NCBI GenBank assembly: GCA_021375695.1
Contig: JAEPKX010000015.1
Coordinates: forward strand, 1-38,512
Reading direction: 5' to 3'
DNA: 38,512 nucleotides
DNA from: Candidatus Igneacidithiobacillus taupoensis
GTDB taxonomy: Bacteria; Pseudomonadota; Gammaproteobacteria; Acidithiobacillales; Acidithiobacillaceae
Under the pieces are notes generated by a model that worked only from the letters and a program-made list of their open reading frames with translations, was not told the origin of the DNA and did no database searches. The position numbers and the translations under genes are program-made. Below are positions 1 through 7,920 of this stretch, piece after piece (the first letter of the stretch is position 1; every line of letters begins with the position of its first letter).

Positions 1-124
1 TCCGCCGGTCCACATGACTGCGTACCCACGCCGTCGCCGCCTCCGCTTCCCGGGCCGAGAGATTCGTGTCCTGGAAAAAGGCTCCGTGCCCCGCTACCCC
101 TTGATTCACCGTGTTGTCACTCAT
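1..124 (-). CDS. hdrB: sHdr complex subunit HdrB, N-terminal fragment (runs off the window)
   Basis: This is the first 41 codons of an HdrB-like subunit, starting 13 bases downstream of the hdrC stop. HdrB-type proteins carry two cysteine-rich CCG domains that bind the unusual non-cubane iron-sulfur clusters of heterodisulfide reductases. In sulfur oxidisers the sHdr complex acts in the cytoplasm and oxidises protein-bound sulfane sulfur towards sulfite. The visible part lies before any cysteine motif, so identification rests on exact nucleotide identity with the long copy at 37179 and on gene order (hdrC-hdrB). It is the last visible gene of the minus-strand sulfur operon. It is incomplete because of the window edge, not because it is broken. 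Confidence 0.9.
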   Translation of the reverse strand, partial: MSDNTVNQGVAGHGAFFQDTNLSAREAEAATAWVRSHVDRR

Positions 125-126
125 AA
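1..126. repeat. Inverted repeat, left copy (pairs with 37177-37302)
   Basis: Bases 1-126 are the exact reverse complement of 37177-37302. The identity covers the first 41 codons of hdrB plus two bases before the start codon, and stops there: the upstream flanks differ (hdrC end on the left, a solitary promoter on the right). How far the left copy extends is unknown because the window ends. An overlap of about this length is also what de Bruijn assemblers leave at a repeat boundary, so a contig-end origin is possible. Confidence 0.93.
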
Positions 127-137
127 GTCTAGCCCTC

Positions 138-824
138 TCAGTCCTTGTCAGATTGGCTTTCCAGCCAGTCCTCATAATCTTCCCGCTTTTCGTCAATGAA
201 ATCCTCAATTACGTCATAGAGGTTTTCATCCATGGTTTCGAGAGACTTCAGTACCCCGGTCATTTCCCAGATGGTGTACATTTCCACCGAGGTCTTCAGA
301 GATACTTCCCAGGCAGTTTCTACGGTCTGGAGGGTCCGGACAGGGATAGCTTTGCGCAAAACCCGAAGATCACCCTCTACTTTCTGGATGTTTGGACCCC
401 AATCGGGGAAGTGATCAGGCTGGATCATATCTGGAGAAAGTTGGTTGCCAGTGGTGATCAGCTTGAGCATCACTCGTCCAAAAGGCCGCAAAACGTCCTT
501 GGCAGATTGCATGCCGTGCCGAATGGCTACTTCGCGCATGATCATGACCAATCCACCAGGAGAATTCTTGAAGGGGCAACGTGCAGCACAGGTCATACAT
601 TGGGCACAGGCCCAGATTTTCTCCTGCATGGCATCGTAGATCTGCTCCACATTTTCCGTCCACAGGAGCTGGACGATCTCCCGCGGACTATAATCATAAA
701 ACTGTGCCGATGGACAGGTGGCGGTACAGATACCACAGTTGAGACAACCATTCAGTTCGTGATCGTAGCGAAAATCTGCGCGGATCTCGTCGTACATCTC
801 TTTCATTTCAGCGTAAGTCGCCAT
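138..824 (-). CDS. hdrC: sHdr complex subunit HdrC (ferredoxin-like electron-transfer subunit)
   Basis: The 228-residue cytoplasmic protein has two 4Fe-4S motifs typical of HdrC: C27-x2-C30-x2-C33-x3-C37-P and C73-x2-C76-x2-C79-x3-C83-P. After about residue 90 it is helical and rich in charged residues, with an acidic C-terminus. In the sHdr complex HdrC passes electrons between HdrB and the flavoprotein HdrA. No signal peptide is visible. It sits 75 bases downstream of dsrE and 13 bases upstream of hdrB, which matches the rhd-tusA-dsrE-hdrC-hdrB order known from Acidithiobacillus. Family assignment is secure. The enzymatic role in sulfur oxidation follows from family knowledge and context. 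Confidence 0.93.
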   Translation of the reverse strand: MATYAEMKEMYDEIRADFRYDHELNGCLNCGICTATCPSAQFYDYSPREIVQLLWTENVEQIYDAMQEKIWACAQCMTCAARCPFKNSPGGLVMIMREVAIRHGMQSAKDVLRPFGRVMLKLITTGNQLSPDMIQPDHFPDWGPNIQKVEGDLRVLRKAIPVRTLQTVETAWEVSLKTSVEMYTIWEMTGVLKSLETMDENLYDVIEDFIDEKREDYEDWLESQSDKD

Positions 825-899
825 TCACTTGCTCCTCACTCGCAAAAAACTACCTACATTCAGTCTGACCGCCACCCCAAGCATCCGTTCCCTCTTGAC

Positions 900-1370
900 T
901 TAGATGAAGAGGGTAATGTCGGACTCTCCCGCAAACTCAAAGAAGGCAGCCGCACCACCAAGCTCGACACCATCAATAAAATCAGCAGTATCAAATTCAA
1001 ACAGATCAACGGTCATCTGGCAGGCGATCATCCGTACCTCGGCCTCCACACAAAGTTCCCGCAGCTCTTCCAGACTTGCAACCCCTTTTGCCTTCATTTT
1101 GTTCTTCATCATGGAGGTAGCCATACCTTCCATCCCGGGAAGAATCATCATCAAGTTAGGCATGGGTACCGGCATCGGCATCGCTGGATTGCCCAAGGGA
1201 CTTACCCGCAAATGTCCCAAGTCTTTCTTCAGCAACTGCAAACCATAAAACGTAAAGAAGATCTCTACGCTATAGCCCAGGGCCGCTGCCGTCGAAGCCA
1301 AAATAAAGGGGGGATAACCCCAGTCCAATGTACCTTTGGTGGCAACAATCGCCAATTTTTTTTCGTCCAT
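900..1370 (-). CDS. dsrE: DsrE-family sulfur carrier (DsrE/DsrF/DrsH-like)
   Basis: The 156-residue protein opens with a DsrE-type Rossmann-like strand (KKLAIVATKGTLDW) and contains a methionine- and proline-rich stretch (about residues 63-80) and two cysteines near residues 107 and 116 (the second in MIACQMT), one of which should carry the sulfane sulfur. DsrE3-type proteins exchange sulfur with TusA in the cytoplasm and feed the sHdr pathway. The start is supported by an AGGAG about 6-7 bases before ATG. It lies between tusA (48-base gap) and hdrC (75-base gap). The subgroup (DsrE2 or DsrE3A) cannot be settled by eye. Confidence 0.9.
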   Translation of the reverse strand: MDEKKLAIVATKGTLDWGYPPFILASTAAALGYSVEIFFTFYGLQLLKKDLGHLRVSPLGNPAMPMPVPMPNLMMILPGMEGMATSMMKNKMKAKGVASLEELRELCVEAEVRMIACQMTVDLFEFDTADFIDGVELGGAAAFFEFAGESDITLFI

Positions 1371-1418
1371 TGCGTCACTCCTCGTAGCTGACTGAAGCCC
1401 AAGCTTCCGTAGCGAGTC

Positions 1419-1649
1419 CTAGGCCTTTTGAATGAAGAAGATAAACTCACCACCAGCCTCAGCCTGGTCAAGGAGCGGATTCTTTGTTTGCTTCGAAAAC
1501 GCCTCGAAGTCTTTCACCGCACCCGGATCCGTTGCCACAACCTTGAGGATCTGTCCCGCAGACATTTCTCCCAAGGCTTTCTTCGTACGCAGGATCGGTA
1601 AGGGGCAATTCAGACCACGGGCGTCCAGCAACTTGTCTTCTTGTACCAT
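1419..1649 (-). CDS. tusA: Sulfurtransferase TusA
   Basis: This small protein (76 residues from the chosen start) has the TusA core ARGLNCPLPILRTKKAL with the conserved CPxP motif, whose cysteine binds persulfide sulfur. An in-frame ATG four codons upstream (1661) exists, but its own codons form the GGAGG that lies 6 bases before the ATG at 1649, so 1649 is preferred. In sHdr organisms TusA takes sulfur from a rhodanese and passes it to DsrE and on to the Hdr complex. It lies between the rhodanese gene (121-base gap) and dsrE. The C-terminus FIFFIQKA is normal for the family. Confidence 0.93.
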   Translation of the reverse strand: MVQEDKLLDARGLNCPLPILRTKKALGEMSAGQILKVVATDPGAVKDFEAFSKQTKNPLLDQAEAGGEFIFFIQKA

Positions 1650-1770
1650 TGCAACCTCCATTCTCGATTATTCAGAACATACTGACTCTAACAGGATCCA
1701 AGTAACACGCAAGGTAAAGTTTTTGATTTCTTGATTAAGCAATCATATTTCAGAAAATACTAATACTCGC

Positions 1771-2088
1771 TCAGACCAAAGGGAAACCCCGATTCACCCA
1801 TGCTGATACCCCACCTCGCAAATTATATACTTCACCAAAGCCTTGGGCGGCTGCAAAGGCACAAGCCTGGGCAGAACGGCCACCACTCAGGCAATAGAAA
1901 ACAATGGGCTGGTCTTTCGCAAGCTCGTCGATGCTCATAGGCAACAAATGCAGGGGGATGTGCTTGGCCCCATGTATCATTCCTCGAGCCACCTCCGCTG
2001 GGGAGCGTACATCGACAAGTTTCGCACCATGCCCCTCCTCCAGCCATTCTTTGAGCTGCTCCGCGGTAATTTCTTTGAATCCATACAT
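1771..2088 (-). CDS. rhd: Single-domain rhodanese sulfurtransferase
   Basis: The 105-residue protein is a single rhodanese domain. It has the entry motif LVDVRSPAEVARGMI and the active-site loop CLSGGRS with the catalytic cysteine. It has no signal peptide and is therefore cytoplasmic. Such proteins move sulfane sulfur from low-molecular donors to TusA, which is the next gene. It lies 70 bases downstream of moaA. The start has only a weak ribosome binding site. Position and size match the first gene of the Acidithiobacillus hdr cluster, so here moaA and the soe genes appear to be joined in front of that cluster. Confidence 0.92.
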   Translation of the reverse strand: MYGFKEITAEQLKEWLEEGHGAKLVDVRSPAEVARGMIHGAKHIPLHLLPMSIDELAKDQPIVFYCLSGGRSAQACAFAAAQGFGEVYNLRGGVSAWVNRGFPLV

Positions 2089-2158
2089 AAGATTACGAAT
2101 CCTACCAGTTCCAGGATGGAAGATAATACACCTCTACAGCAGCAAGTTCTAATGGATT

Positions 2159-3184
2159 TCAACCCCCAAGGCGCATCATGAATATTCTGGAGGATCGCTC
2201 CCGATCCTGAAGAAACGCATGTTGCTCAGGCTTGTCTGCCCAGACTCCGGCACGAATGGTTGCGGCTATCTCTTCATCGCCCACAGAAGCATTTCGAAGC
2301 AGGGGGAGAAGATCCATTCCCTGTTCCTGACCAAGACAATAGACCAAGCGTCCTGTGGCAGTAAGCCGGACCCGATTGCAGGAAGCGCAGAAGTTATCGC
2401 TGATAGGAGTAATAAAACCAATTTGGCTCGAGCCATTGGCGAAGCGATAGAGGCGTGCTGGTCCCTGGTCACGGCTACTGGCAATGGGGAAGAGGGTCCC
2501 GGCATTCCGTTCCAATATCTCACGGGCTTCCACCGCCGATAAATAGGAGCTATCCTGGGTAGTAGTACCAGCAGTGCCCAGCGGCATCGCTTCTATGAAG
2601 CGAATATCCAGATTGCGTTTCTGGGCAAAGTCCACTAGCTGGAGAATATCTTCCTCGTGCTTTCCCCGCATCAATACCGCATTGAGTTTGATCCTTGGAA
2701 TTCCTACGGATCTTGCCTTTTCAATCCCCATCAACACTCTTTTCAAGGAACCGCCTCGCGTGATGACGCGGAAGCGTTCCGGATCGAGGGTATCCAAACT
2801 GACATTGAGACTATTGAGCCCGGCCGCCTGGAGGTCAGCAGCAAAACGATCCAGCAAGTAGCCGTTGGTACTGAGACTTACCTTACCAATTCCAAGACCA
2901 ACCCCATACTGAACGGTTTCCACGACCCGAGGATGAATCAGCGGTTCCCCACCAGTAAGACGCAAATGTTGCAAACCCAAACCCCGAAAGATGCGCAGCA
3001 AGCGTTGGGCTTCTGGGCCACTGAGATGATCCTCCCGATCAAAATAAGGGGTCCCTTCGGCTGGGCTACAATATTGGCACCGGAAGTTACAGTGCTCGGT
3101 TAGGGAAAGGCGCAGATAGGTAATCTGCCGACCAAAGCGGTCCTGCAAGCCGCTTTCTTTCCCTGTAGCTTCCGGATTCTTCAT
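2159..3184 (-). CDS. moaA: GTP 3',8-cyclase MoaA (molybdenum cofactor step 1)
   Basis: The 341-residue radical SAM enzyme has the N-terminal cluster motif C32-x3-C36-x2-C39 and the C-terminal second-cluster motif FCASCNRVRLTATG with a later cysteine (VYCLG). It ends in the MoaA-typical double glycine needed for activity. With MoaC it converts GTP to cyclic pyranopterin monophosphate, the first intermediate of the molybdenum cofactor. It lies 34 bases downstream of soeC, inside the sulfur gene string, which suggests that cofactor supply is co-expressed with the molybdoenzyme SoeA. moaC is found about 6 kb away at 8277-8759. Confidence 0.95.
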   Translation of the reverse strand: MKNPEATGKESGLQDRFGRQITYLRLSLTEHCNFRCQYCSPAEGTPYFDREDHLSGPEAQRLLRIFRGLGLQHLRLTGGEPLIHPRVVETVQYGVGLGIGKVSLSTNGYLLDRFAADLQAAGLNSLNVSLDTLDPERFRVITRGGSLKRVLMGIEKARSVGIPRIKLNAVLMRGKHEEDILQLVDFAQKRNLDIRFIEAMPLGTAGTTTQDSSYLSAVEAREILERNAGTLFPIASSRDQGPARLYRFANGSSQIGFITPISDNFCASCNRVRLTATGRLVYCLGQEQGMDLLPLLRNASVGDEEIAATIRAGVWADKPEQHAFLQDRERSSRIFMMRLGG

Positions 3185-3218
3185 TTCTTCATCCTAGAGA
3201 AATCTGGACTCCACGTCG

Positions 3219-4157
3219 TCAGCAACGTTGACGACCATGGTATAGATTGACCACATGCTGCGCCTCAACAAAAAAGAGCCAACGCTCCAGACCAAGACCT
3301 ACGACGATGGAGACGGCTGCCACGATAACAGCTGGCACCGACTGTGCCCCCAAAGAAACGCCCAGTGCGATTATGGGTACCACAACGGCTAGAAGATACA
3401 TGAGCACTTTGATGGATCTGGCTTTTTCTTGCGGTAAGATGTGACCAAATTCCTCGGTCAAAAAGGTGCCAAAGGTGTGCCCCTGGTCCAACAAGCGTAC
3501 AGTGGAACGATTAAAACCGGTAGCAGTATGGATGGTAGGACCTGCCGGACGGGATATCCAGAAATAATAAATGCCTTTGAGAAGGGCGACTGCGGCAATC
3601 AAGGCAATGGCCAAGCCAATGAAAATCGATGCATTGCCACCCGTGATCACCCGAATGGCTGCCAGTAGGGTTGCTCCCGTGGCCAATCCCATTGCATAGA
3701 AATTTGCCGGCACCAGCGGCGTATTCCACTGCCGGATGGTACGAAGAACCGCATAGATCATGCCCTGACAGAAAATAGTGATCAGCCCCAGTAAACCGGC
3801 AATGCTAGCAAGCGTTAACCCAATACGGGCGTCAGGGGCACCGGTAAGAAAAACCCAGACCAGATAGCCGATGGCGAAGGGATAGAAGGACACAGCGAAA
3901 ACGCCTTCTCGCGCCAGCCAGGATGTCCGCCACCGGGTGAAGGCACGCCAGGCATTTTTGGGATTGGCCAGGTGCGCTGTGGACGAAAGCATGCCAATGG
4001 TGACAAAAACCAAGGACAGCAAAACCCCAATCAAGGTTTGCGATGGGCTCAAGCCCCCATCAATGTGCAAATCATTGATGATGGCAATGAGTGCCATCAG
4101 CCCAAACCCACCTCCCGAGAAGAGGGTGAGAAAAATTACCGCCAATGCTGCATGCAT
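3219..4157 (-). CDS. soeC: SoeC/DmsC-type membrane anchor of molybdoenzyme
   Basis: The 312-residue protein is almost entirely hydrophobic, with about eight membrane helices from residue 4 to about 300, in the DmsC pattern. Such subunits anchor the catalytic and iron-sulfur subunits and exchange electrons with quinones. It is the third gene of a soeA-soeB-soeC set and starts 10 bases after soeB. I assign SoeC rather than DmsC because the catalytic subunit has no Tat signal and the operon continues into the sHdr sulfur genes. Family membership (DmsC-like) is clear. Sulfite as substrate is inferred. Confidence 0.82.
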   Translation of the reverse strand: MHAALAVIFLTLFSGGGFGLMALIAIINDLHIDGGLSPSQTLIGVLLSLVFVTIGMLSSTAHLANPKNAWRAFTRWRTSWLAREGVFAVSFYPFAIGYLVWVFLTGAPDARIGLTLASIAGLLGLITIFCQGMIYAVLRTIRQWNTPLVPANFYAMGLATGATLLAAIRVITGGNASIFIGLAIALIAAVALLKGIYYFWISRPAGPTIHTATGFNRSTVRLLDQGHTFGTFLTEEFGHILPQEKARSIKVLMYLLAVVVPIIALGVSLGAQSVPAVIVAAVSIVVGLGLERWLFFVEAQHVVNLYHGRQRC

Positions 4158-4167
4158 AAACGACTCC

Positions 4168-4860
4168 TCAGCGCTCTATGACCCGGTTGACCCATTCCTT
4201 TACCTTGATGGCAGCTTTCTTTTTCAAGCCTTCCGTTGGAATAGGGGCATGTACCCGAGGCGGAAGATAATGGTTGGTTGGATCATAATTGAGCTCCGGC
4301 AGCAACTGATACCCCCCCCGTTCGCGGACAGCTCGACTCACGGGACTTTCGGGATCATCAAAATCCCCGAACATGCGCGCATGGGCCGGGCAGGTCAGCA
4401 CACAGGCGGGTTGCCGCTCTTCCTCAGGGATTTCCATATCATAGATGCGGTCGATACAAAGAGTACACTTTTTCATGGTACCCGATACCCTGTCCAATTC
4501 CCGCGCTCCATAAGGACAAGCCCACGAGCAATAATTACATCCCATACATTTATCCTGATCTACCAGGACAATACCATCTTCCGGACGCTTATGACTTGCA
4601 CCTGTGGGACAGACGGTGACACATTCCGCATTCTCGCAGTGCATGCAGGACATGGGAAAATTGACAGTCTTGTTGTAGGGATATTCGCCTATTTCATAGT
4701 GGCGAATCCGATTGAACCATACCCCCGAGGGTTTTGCGCCGTAGGGGTTATAATCTGTCAGTGGTGCGGTGGTACCACTGGTATTCCACTCCTTACAGGC
4801 GACCGCGCAGGCATGACAGCCAACACAGGTATCGAGATCGATGACAAGTCCGAGTCTCAT
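4168..4860 (-). CDS. soeB: SoeB-type iron-sulfur electron-transfer subunit
   Basis: The 230-residue ferredoxin-like protein has four cysteine groups for 4Fe-4S clusters: CVGCHACAVAC near the start, CMHCENAECVTVCP, CMGCNYCSWACP, and CTLCID with a distant CVLTCP. This is the DmsB/PsrB/SoeB layout. A TTG-initiated extension of six codons is possible, but AAGGAG stands 7 bases before the ATG at 4860, so that start is chosen. It connects the molybdenum subunit to the membrane anchor. It begins 18 bases after the soeA stop and ends 10 bases before soeC. Confidence 0.88.
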   Translation of the reverse strand: MRLGLVIDLDTCVGCHACAVACKEWNTSGTTAPLTDYNPYGAKPSGVWFNRIRHYEIGEYPYNKTVNFPMSCMHCENAECVTVCPTGASHKRPEDGIVLVDQDKCMGCNYCSWACPYGARELDRVSGTMKKCTLCIDRIYDMEIPEEERQPACVLTCPAHARMFGDFDDPESPVSRAVRERGGYQLLPELNYDPTNHYLPPRVHAPIPTEGLKKKAAIKVKEWVNRVIER

Positions 4861-4878
4861 GGCTAACTCCTTACCCAA

Positions 4879-7737
4879 TCAAGATTTGAGGTTGACGGGT
4901 TCATGGGTGTGATATCGCAACACGTCCGGTGCCGGAGCGCTCCCCGGTAGCGGTTTCATGGTGGGGAAGGTCGGCCATGTTCCTTCTTCACCGGGAGCAG
5001 CAGGGGTGATTTTGACCATCAGATCATACCATGCTGCCTGACCAGTAATGGGATCGGAGTTGGTAAGACGCCTCTCCCCTTGTTTCGGAGGCAAGAGTTC
5101 TGAGATCAAATGGTTCATCAAGAAACCACGGGTAGCTTCGGCGGCGTCCGGCTTCAGGCCCCAGGCGCCCGACTGCTTGCCGATGGCATTCCAGGTCCAT
5201 ACCGTATCCTCTTGACAGCCCTCGATCAGCTTCACCTGAACGCGGATCTTGCCATTGTGGCTCTCTACCCAGACCCAGCTTTTGTCTGCAATGCCCATTT
5301 GCTCTGCCCGCTTACGGTTCATATACAAATAATTCTGGGCAATGATCTGCCGCAGCCAGGCATTCTGGCTATCCCAGGAGTGATACATCATCATTGGGCG
5401 CTGATTAACGGCATAGAAGGGATATTCCTTCTTGTCAATACGCTGCTGCTCCAAGGGTTCATAGTAGTCAGGCAGCGGATCGAAATAAGTAGCCAAGCGC
5501 TCCCGATCCACTGGATCTTTGGGACAGGGACCATCGTACAAGCCCATTCCTGCCAAACGAAAGCGCTGGAATGTCTCGGAATAGAGCTCAATAATGATGG
5601 GATCCGCCGTAGGATTGAAGCCAATACGCTGGGCCAATTCCAGGTATTCCTTGTTGGCAAAGCGATAAAAGCGCATGGACTTGGGCAGGTGATATTGGAA
5701 GAATCCCTGGTTTTCGATGTAGTGTTCCCATTGATTGGGATTGGGCTCACCACGTAAATGACTTTGTCCATCCTTGCCGCGCCAGCCGGCCAGGAAACCG
5801 ATCCCCGGAGCACGCTCGAAGTTGGCAATGAAATCCTTGTAGCTACTGAACCTGGGTGTACCGTCTTCTTTGGTAAAGGCAGGAAATTTCAGTTTTCCGG
5901 CAATTTCTACCATCACATCCTGCCAGGGCCGCACGTTGCGATCGGGTTTCAGGATGGGGTGACGGATGGAATCGCAGATTGCATCTGGTTCGGAAATGGG
6001 TCGGTCCAACAATGAGATGGAATCATAGCGTTCCAGGTAGGTGGTATCTGGAAGAATGAGATCGCCAAAATTGACCATTTCCGAGTGAAATGCGTCGACG
6101 ACGACCAAAAAGGGTATTTTGTACTCGCCGTTCTCATCTTTGGCCTTGAGCATCTCCTGCACGTTGGCCGTATTCATGGTGGAATTCCAACTCATGTTGG
6201 CCATGAAGAAGATCAGGGTATCAATACCATAAGGGTCCTTGTTAACGGCATTGGTGATGACCATATGCATTAGACCATGGTTGGCAATGGGCGCTTCCCA
6301 GGAGTATGCCTTGTCGATCCGCTTGGGTCGGCCCTCTTCGTCGATTACCAGATCCTCAGGGGCGGTGGGAAACCCCAGGGGCAGGGACGAAAGGGGGGTG
6401 TTGGGAGCGCTATGCTGGGCTGGTTTGTTGGGCGGCGGTACCGGCTTGGGGTAAGGTGCTTTGGCACGAAAACCACCTGGGCAATCGATGGTACCCAAGA
6501 GAATTTGTAGCAAATGGATGGCGCGTGCCGCCTGCAATCCATTGGAATGGGCAGAAATGCCGCGCATGGCATGCATGGATACGGGACGGCCAATAAATCT
6601 GTCGTGCTTGCGTCCAGCCCAATCTGTCCATTCCACCGCAATTTCGATGCTCTCCTGGAAGGCTACATGGGCCATCTCCAAGGCCAGGCGCTCAATGGTT
6701 TCTGCAGGTATCCCCGTAATTTTGCTGGCGTTGACCGGACTGTACCGTTCATCCAAATACCGATCGGCCAAAATCGACATAATGGTTCGCACCGGCCGAC
6801 CATCCGGAGTTTGATATTCGCCAAAGAGGGCGGGCTTCACGCCCGGCTGCATTCCATTGACGAAAGCTTCCTGTTCCAGGTCCCAGACCAAGGGGTGGCC
6901 TTCCCCATCCCGCCAGAGCAGACCATCACCCTTTTGACCCGGGGTCTGGACCACCAGGAAGGGAGCATTGGTATAGCGGAGCAGAAAATCCCAATCGAAC
7001 TGCTCGTTGGTCAAGAGGACATGGACCATGGAAAGAGCAAACATGCCATCGGTACCCGGACGAATGGGGACCCACTCATCGGCAATGGCCTGATAACCGG
7101 TGCGGGCCGGGTTGATACCCACGAACTTGCCACCGTTGCGCTTGAGTTTTTCCAAGCCGATCTTCATGGGATTGGAGGAATGATCTTCGGCTACGCCCCA
7201 GAGCATGAAATACTTGGTACGATCCCAATCCGGGTCGCCAAACTCCCAGAAAGCATGTCCCAGCATGTAGAGACCCGCCGTGGCCATGTTGACGGAGCAA
7301 AAGCCACCATGGGCCGACCAGTTGAGGGTCCCAAATTGCTGCGCCCAAAGACCCGTTAGCGCTTGCATTTGATCGCGACCCGTAAAATAGGCGAGTTTGT
7401 TGGGGTCTGTGGCTCGGATATGGGCAAGGCGCTCAGTCAAAATCTGGATGGCTTCGTCCCAGGAAATCTCCTCGAACTCGCCAGAACCCCGTTCGGCGCC
7501 GGGCTTACGGCGGAGAGGATTACGAAGCTTGGCAGGGGAATACTGCTTCATGATCCCGGCAGAGCCTTTGGCGCAGAGAACCCCCTGATTGATGGGGTGA
7601 TTGCGATTACCCTGAATGAATCGCACCTTGTTGTCTTCTAACGTGACCTTGATTCCACATCGGCAGGCGCACATGTAGCAGGTACTGTACTTGATCTCTT
7701 GCTTCTTGTGGTCCTCGAACTCCATGACCGTAGCCAT
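4879..7737 (-). CDS. soeA: SoeA-type molybdopterin oxidoreductase (probable sulfite-oxidising, cytoplasmic)
   Basis: The 952-residue protein belongs to the DMSO reductase superfamily. An N-terminal 4Fe-4S motif is visible (C20-x2-C23-x3-C27-x27-C55). C147 in HGGFCSVNM sits where related enzymes supply the molybdenum ligand. The C-terminal part has the dinucleotide-binding domain. There is no twin-arginine signal, so the protein should stay in the cytoplasm, unlike PsrA or PhsA. Together with a DmsB-like and a DmsC-like subunit this fits SoeABC, which oxidises cytoplasmic sulfite. The linkage to sHdr genes supports this. A polysulfide or thiosulfate reductase remains possible. The start at 7737 follows a GAGGGG; an upstream in-frame ATG at 7773 lacks such a site. 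Confidence 0.85.
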   Translation of the reverse strand: MATVMEFEDHKKQEIKYSTCYMCACRCGIKVTLEDNKVRFIQGNRNHPINQGVLCAKGSAGIMKQYSPAKLRNPLRRKPGAERGSGEFEEISWDEAIQILTERLAHIRATDPNKLAYFTGRDQMQALTGLWAQQFGTLNWSAHGGFCSVNMATAGLYMLGHAFWEFGDPDWDRTKYFMLWGVAEDHSSNPMKIGLEKLKRNGGKFVGINPARTGYQAIADEWVPIRPGTDGMFALSMVHVLLTNEQFDWDFLLRYTNAPFLVVQTPGQKGDGLLWRDGEGHPLVWDLEQEAFVNGMQPGVKPALFGEYQTPDGRPVRTIMSILADRYLDERYSPVNASKITGIPAETIERLALEMAHVAFQESIEIAVEWTDWAGRKHDRFIGRPVSMHAMRGISAHSNGLQAARAIHLLQILLGTIDCPGGFRAKAPYPKPVPPPNKPAQHSAPNTPLSSLPLGFPTAPEDLVIDEEGRPKRIDKAYSWEAPIANHGLMHMVITNAVNKDPYGIDTLIFFMANMSWNSTMNTANVQEMLKAKDENGEYKIPFLVVVDAFHSEMVNFGDLILPDTTYLERYDSISLLDRPISEPDAICDSIRHPILKPDRNVRPWQDVMVEIAGKLKFPAFTKEDGTPRFSSYKDFIANFERAPGIGFLAGWRGKDGQSHLRGEPNPNQWEHYIENQGFFQYHLPKSMRFYRFANKEYLELAQRIGFNPTADPIIIELYSETFQRFRLAGMGLYDGPCPKDPVDRERLATYFDPLPDYYEPLEQQRIDKKEYPFYAVNQRPMMMYHSWDSQNAWLRQIIAQNYLYMNRKRAEQMGIADKSWVWVESHNGKIRVQVKLIEGCQEDTVWTWNAIGKQSGAWGLKPDAAEATRGFLMNHLISELLPPKQGERRLTNSDPITGQAAWYDLMVKITPAAPGEEGTWPTFPTMKPLPGSAPAPDVLRYHTHEPVNLKS

Positions 7738-7832
7738 TTGCAACCCCTCGTTGTTTCTGCTCCGACACTGCACACCGGATAGCTGGACGACAGATGTTGA
7801 CCAAGGTAAAGAGAGAAGGCAACTCAGGTTTT

Positions 7833-7861
7833 TTGATTTGATAATAAGACGTGCTTATTTG
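7833..7861 (+). promoter_or_regulatory. Candidate promoter with an inverted repeat in its spacer
   Basis: TTGATT (7833-7838), a 17-base spacer and TATTTG (7856-7861) form a moderate sigma70-type promoter for the gene at 7921. The palindrome AATAAG-ACGTG-CTTATT (7843-7859) fills the spacer, a classical repressor operator position. The region also lies upstream of soeA on the other strand, so a bound regulator could affect both genes. A short hairpin CCTTA/TAAGG (7871-7886) follows in the leader. The promoter is matched by eye and unproven. Confidence 0.45.
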
Positions 7862-7920
7862 CCAGTTTGTCCTTAACAGGATAAGGTCATCGTTGAATCA
7901 TACCGGATGGAGACCATGAA

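Noticed and set aside
111-1391. A 426-codon open frame on the plus strand
   Set aside because: It lies antisense to hdrC and dsrE, which have clear cysteine and family motifs. Its own protein has no recognisable fold.
1731-1745. Inverted repeat TGATT/AATCA between rhd and tusA as a terminator or operator
   Set aside because: Only five AT-rich pairs, no T-run in the transcribed direction. Expected by chance in this AT-rich gap.
3937-4866. A 309-codon plus-strand frame
   Set aside because: Antisense to soeC and soeB; composition reflects the complement of iron-sulfur coding sequence.
7868-7883. TGTCCTTAACAGGATA as another TspR-type site
   Set aside because: It matches the 13211 palindrome at only about 9 of 16 positions, and no -24/-12 element lies nearby. 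It is better read as part of a leader hairpin.
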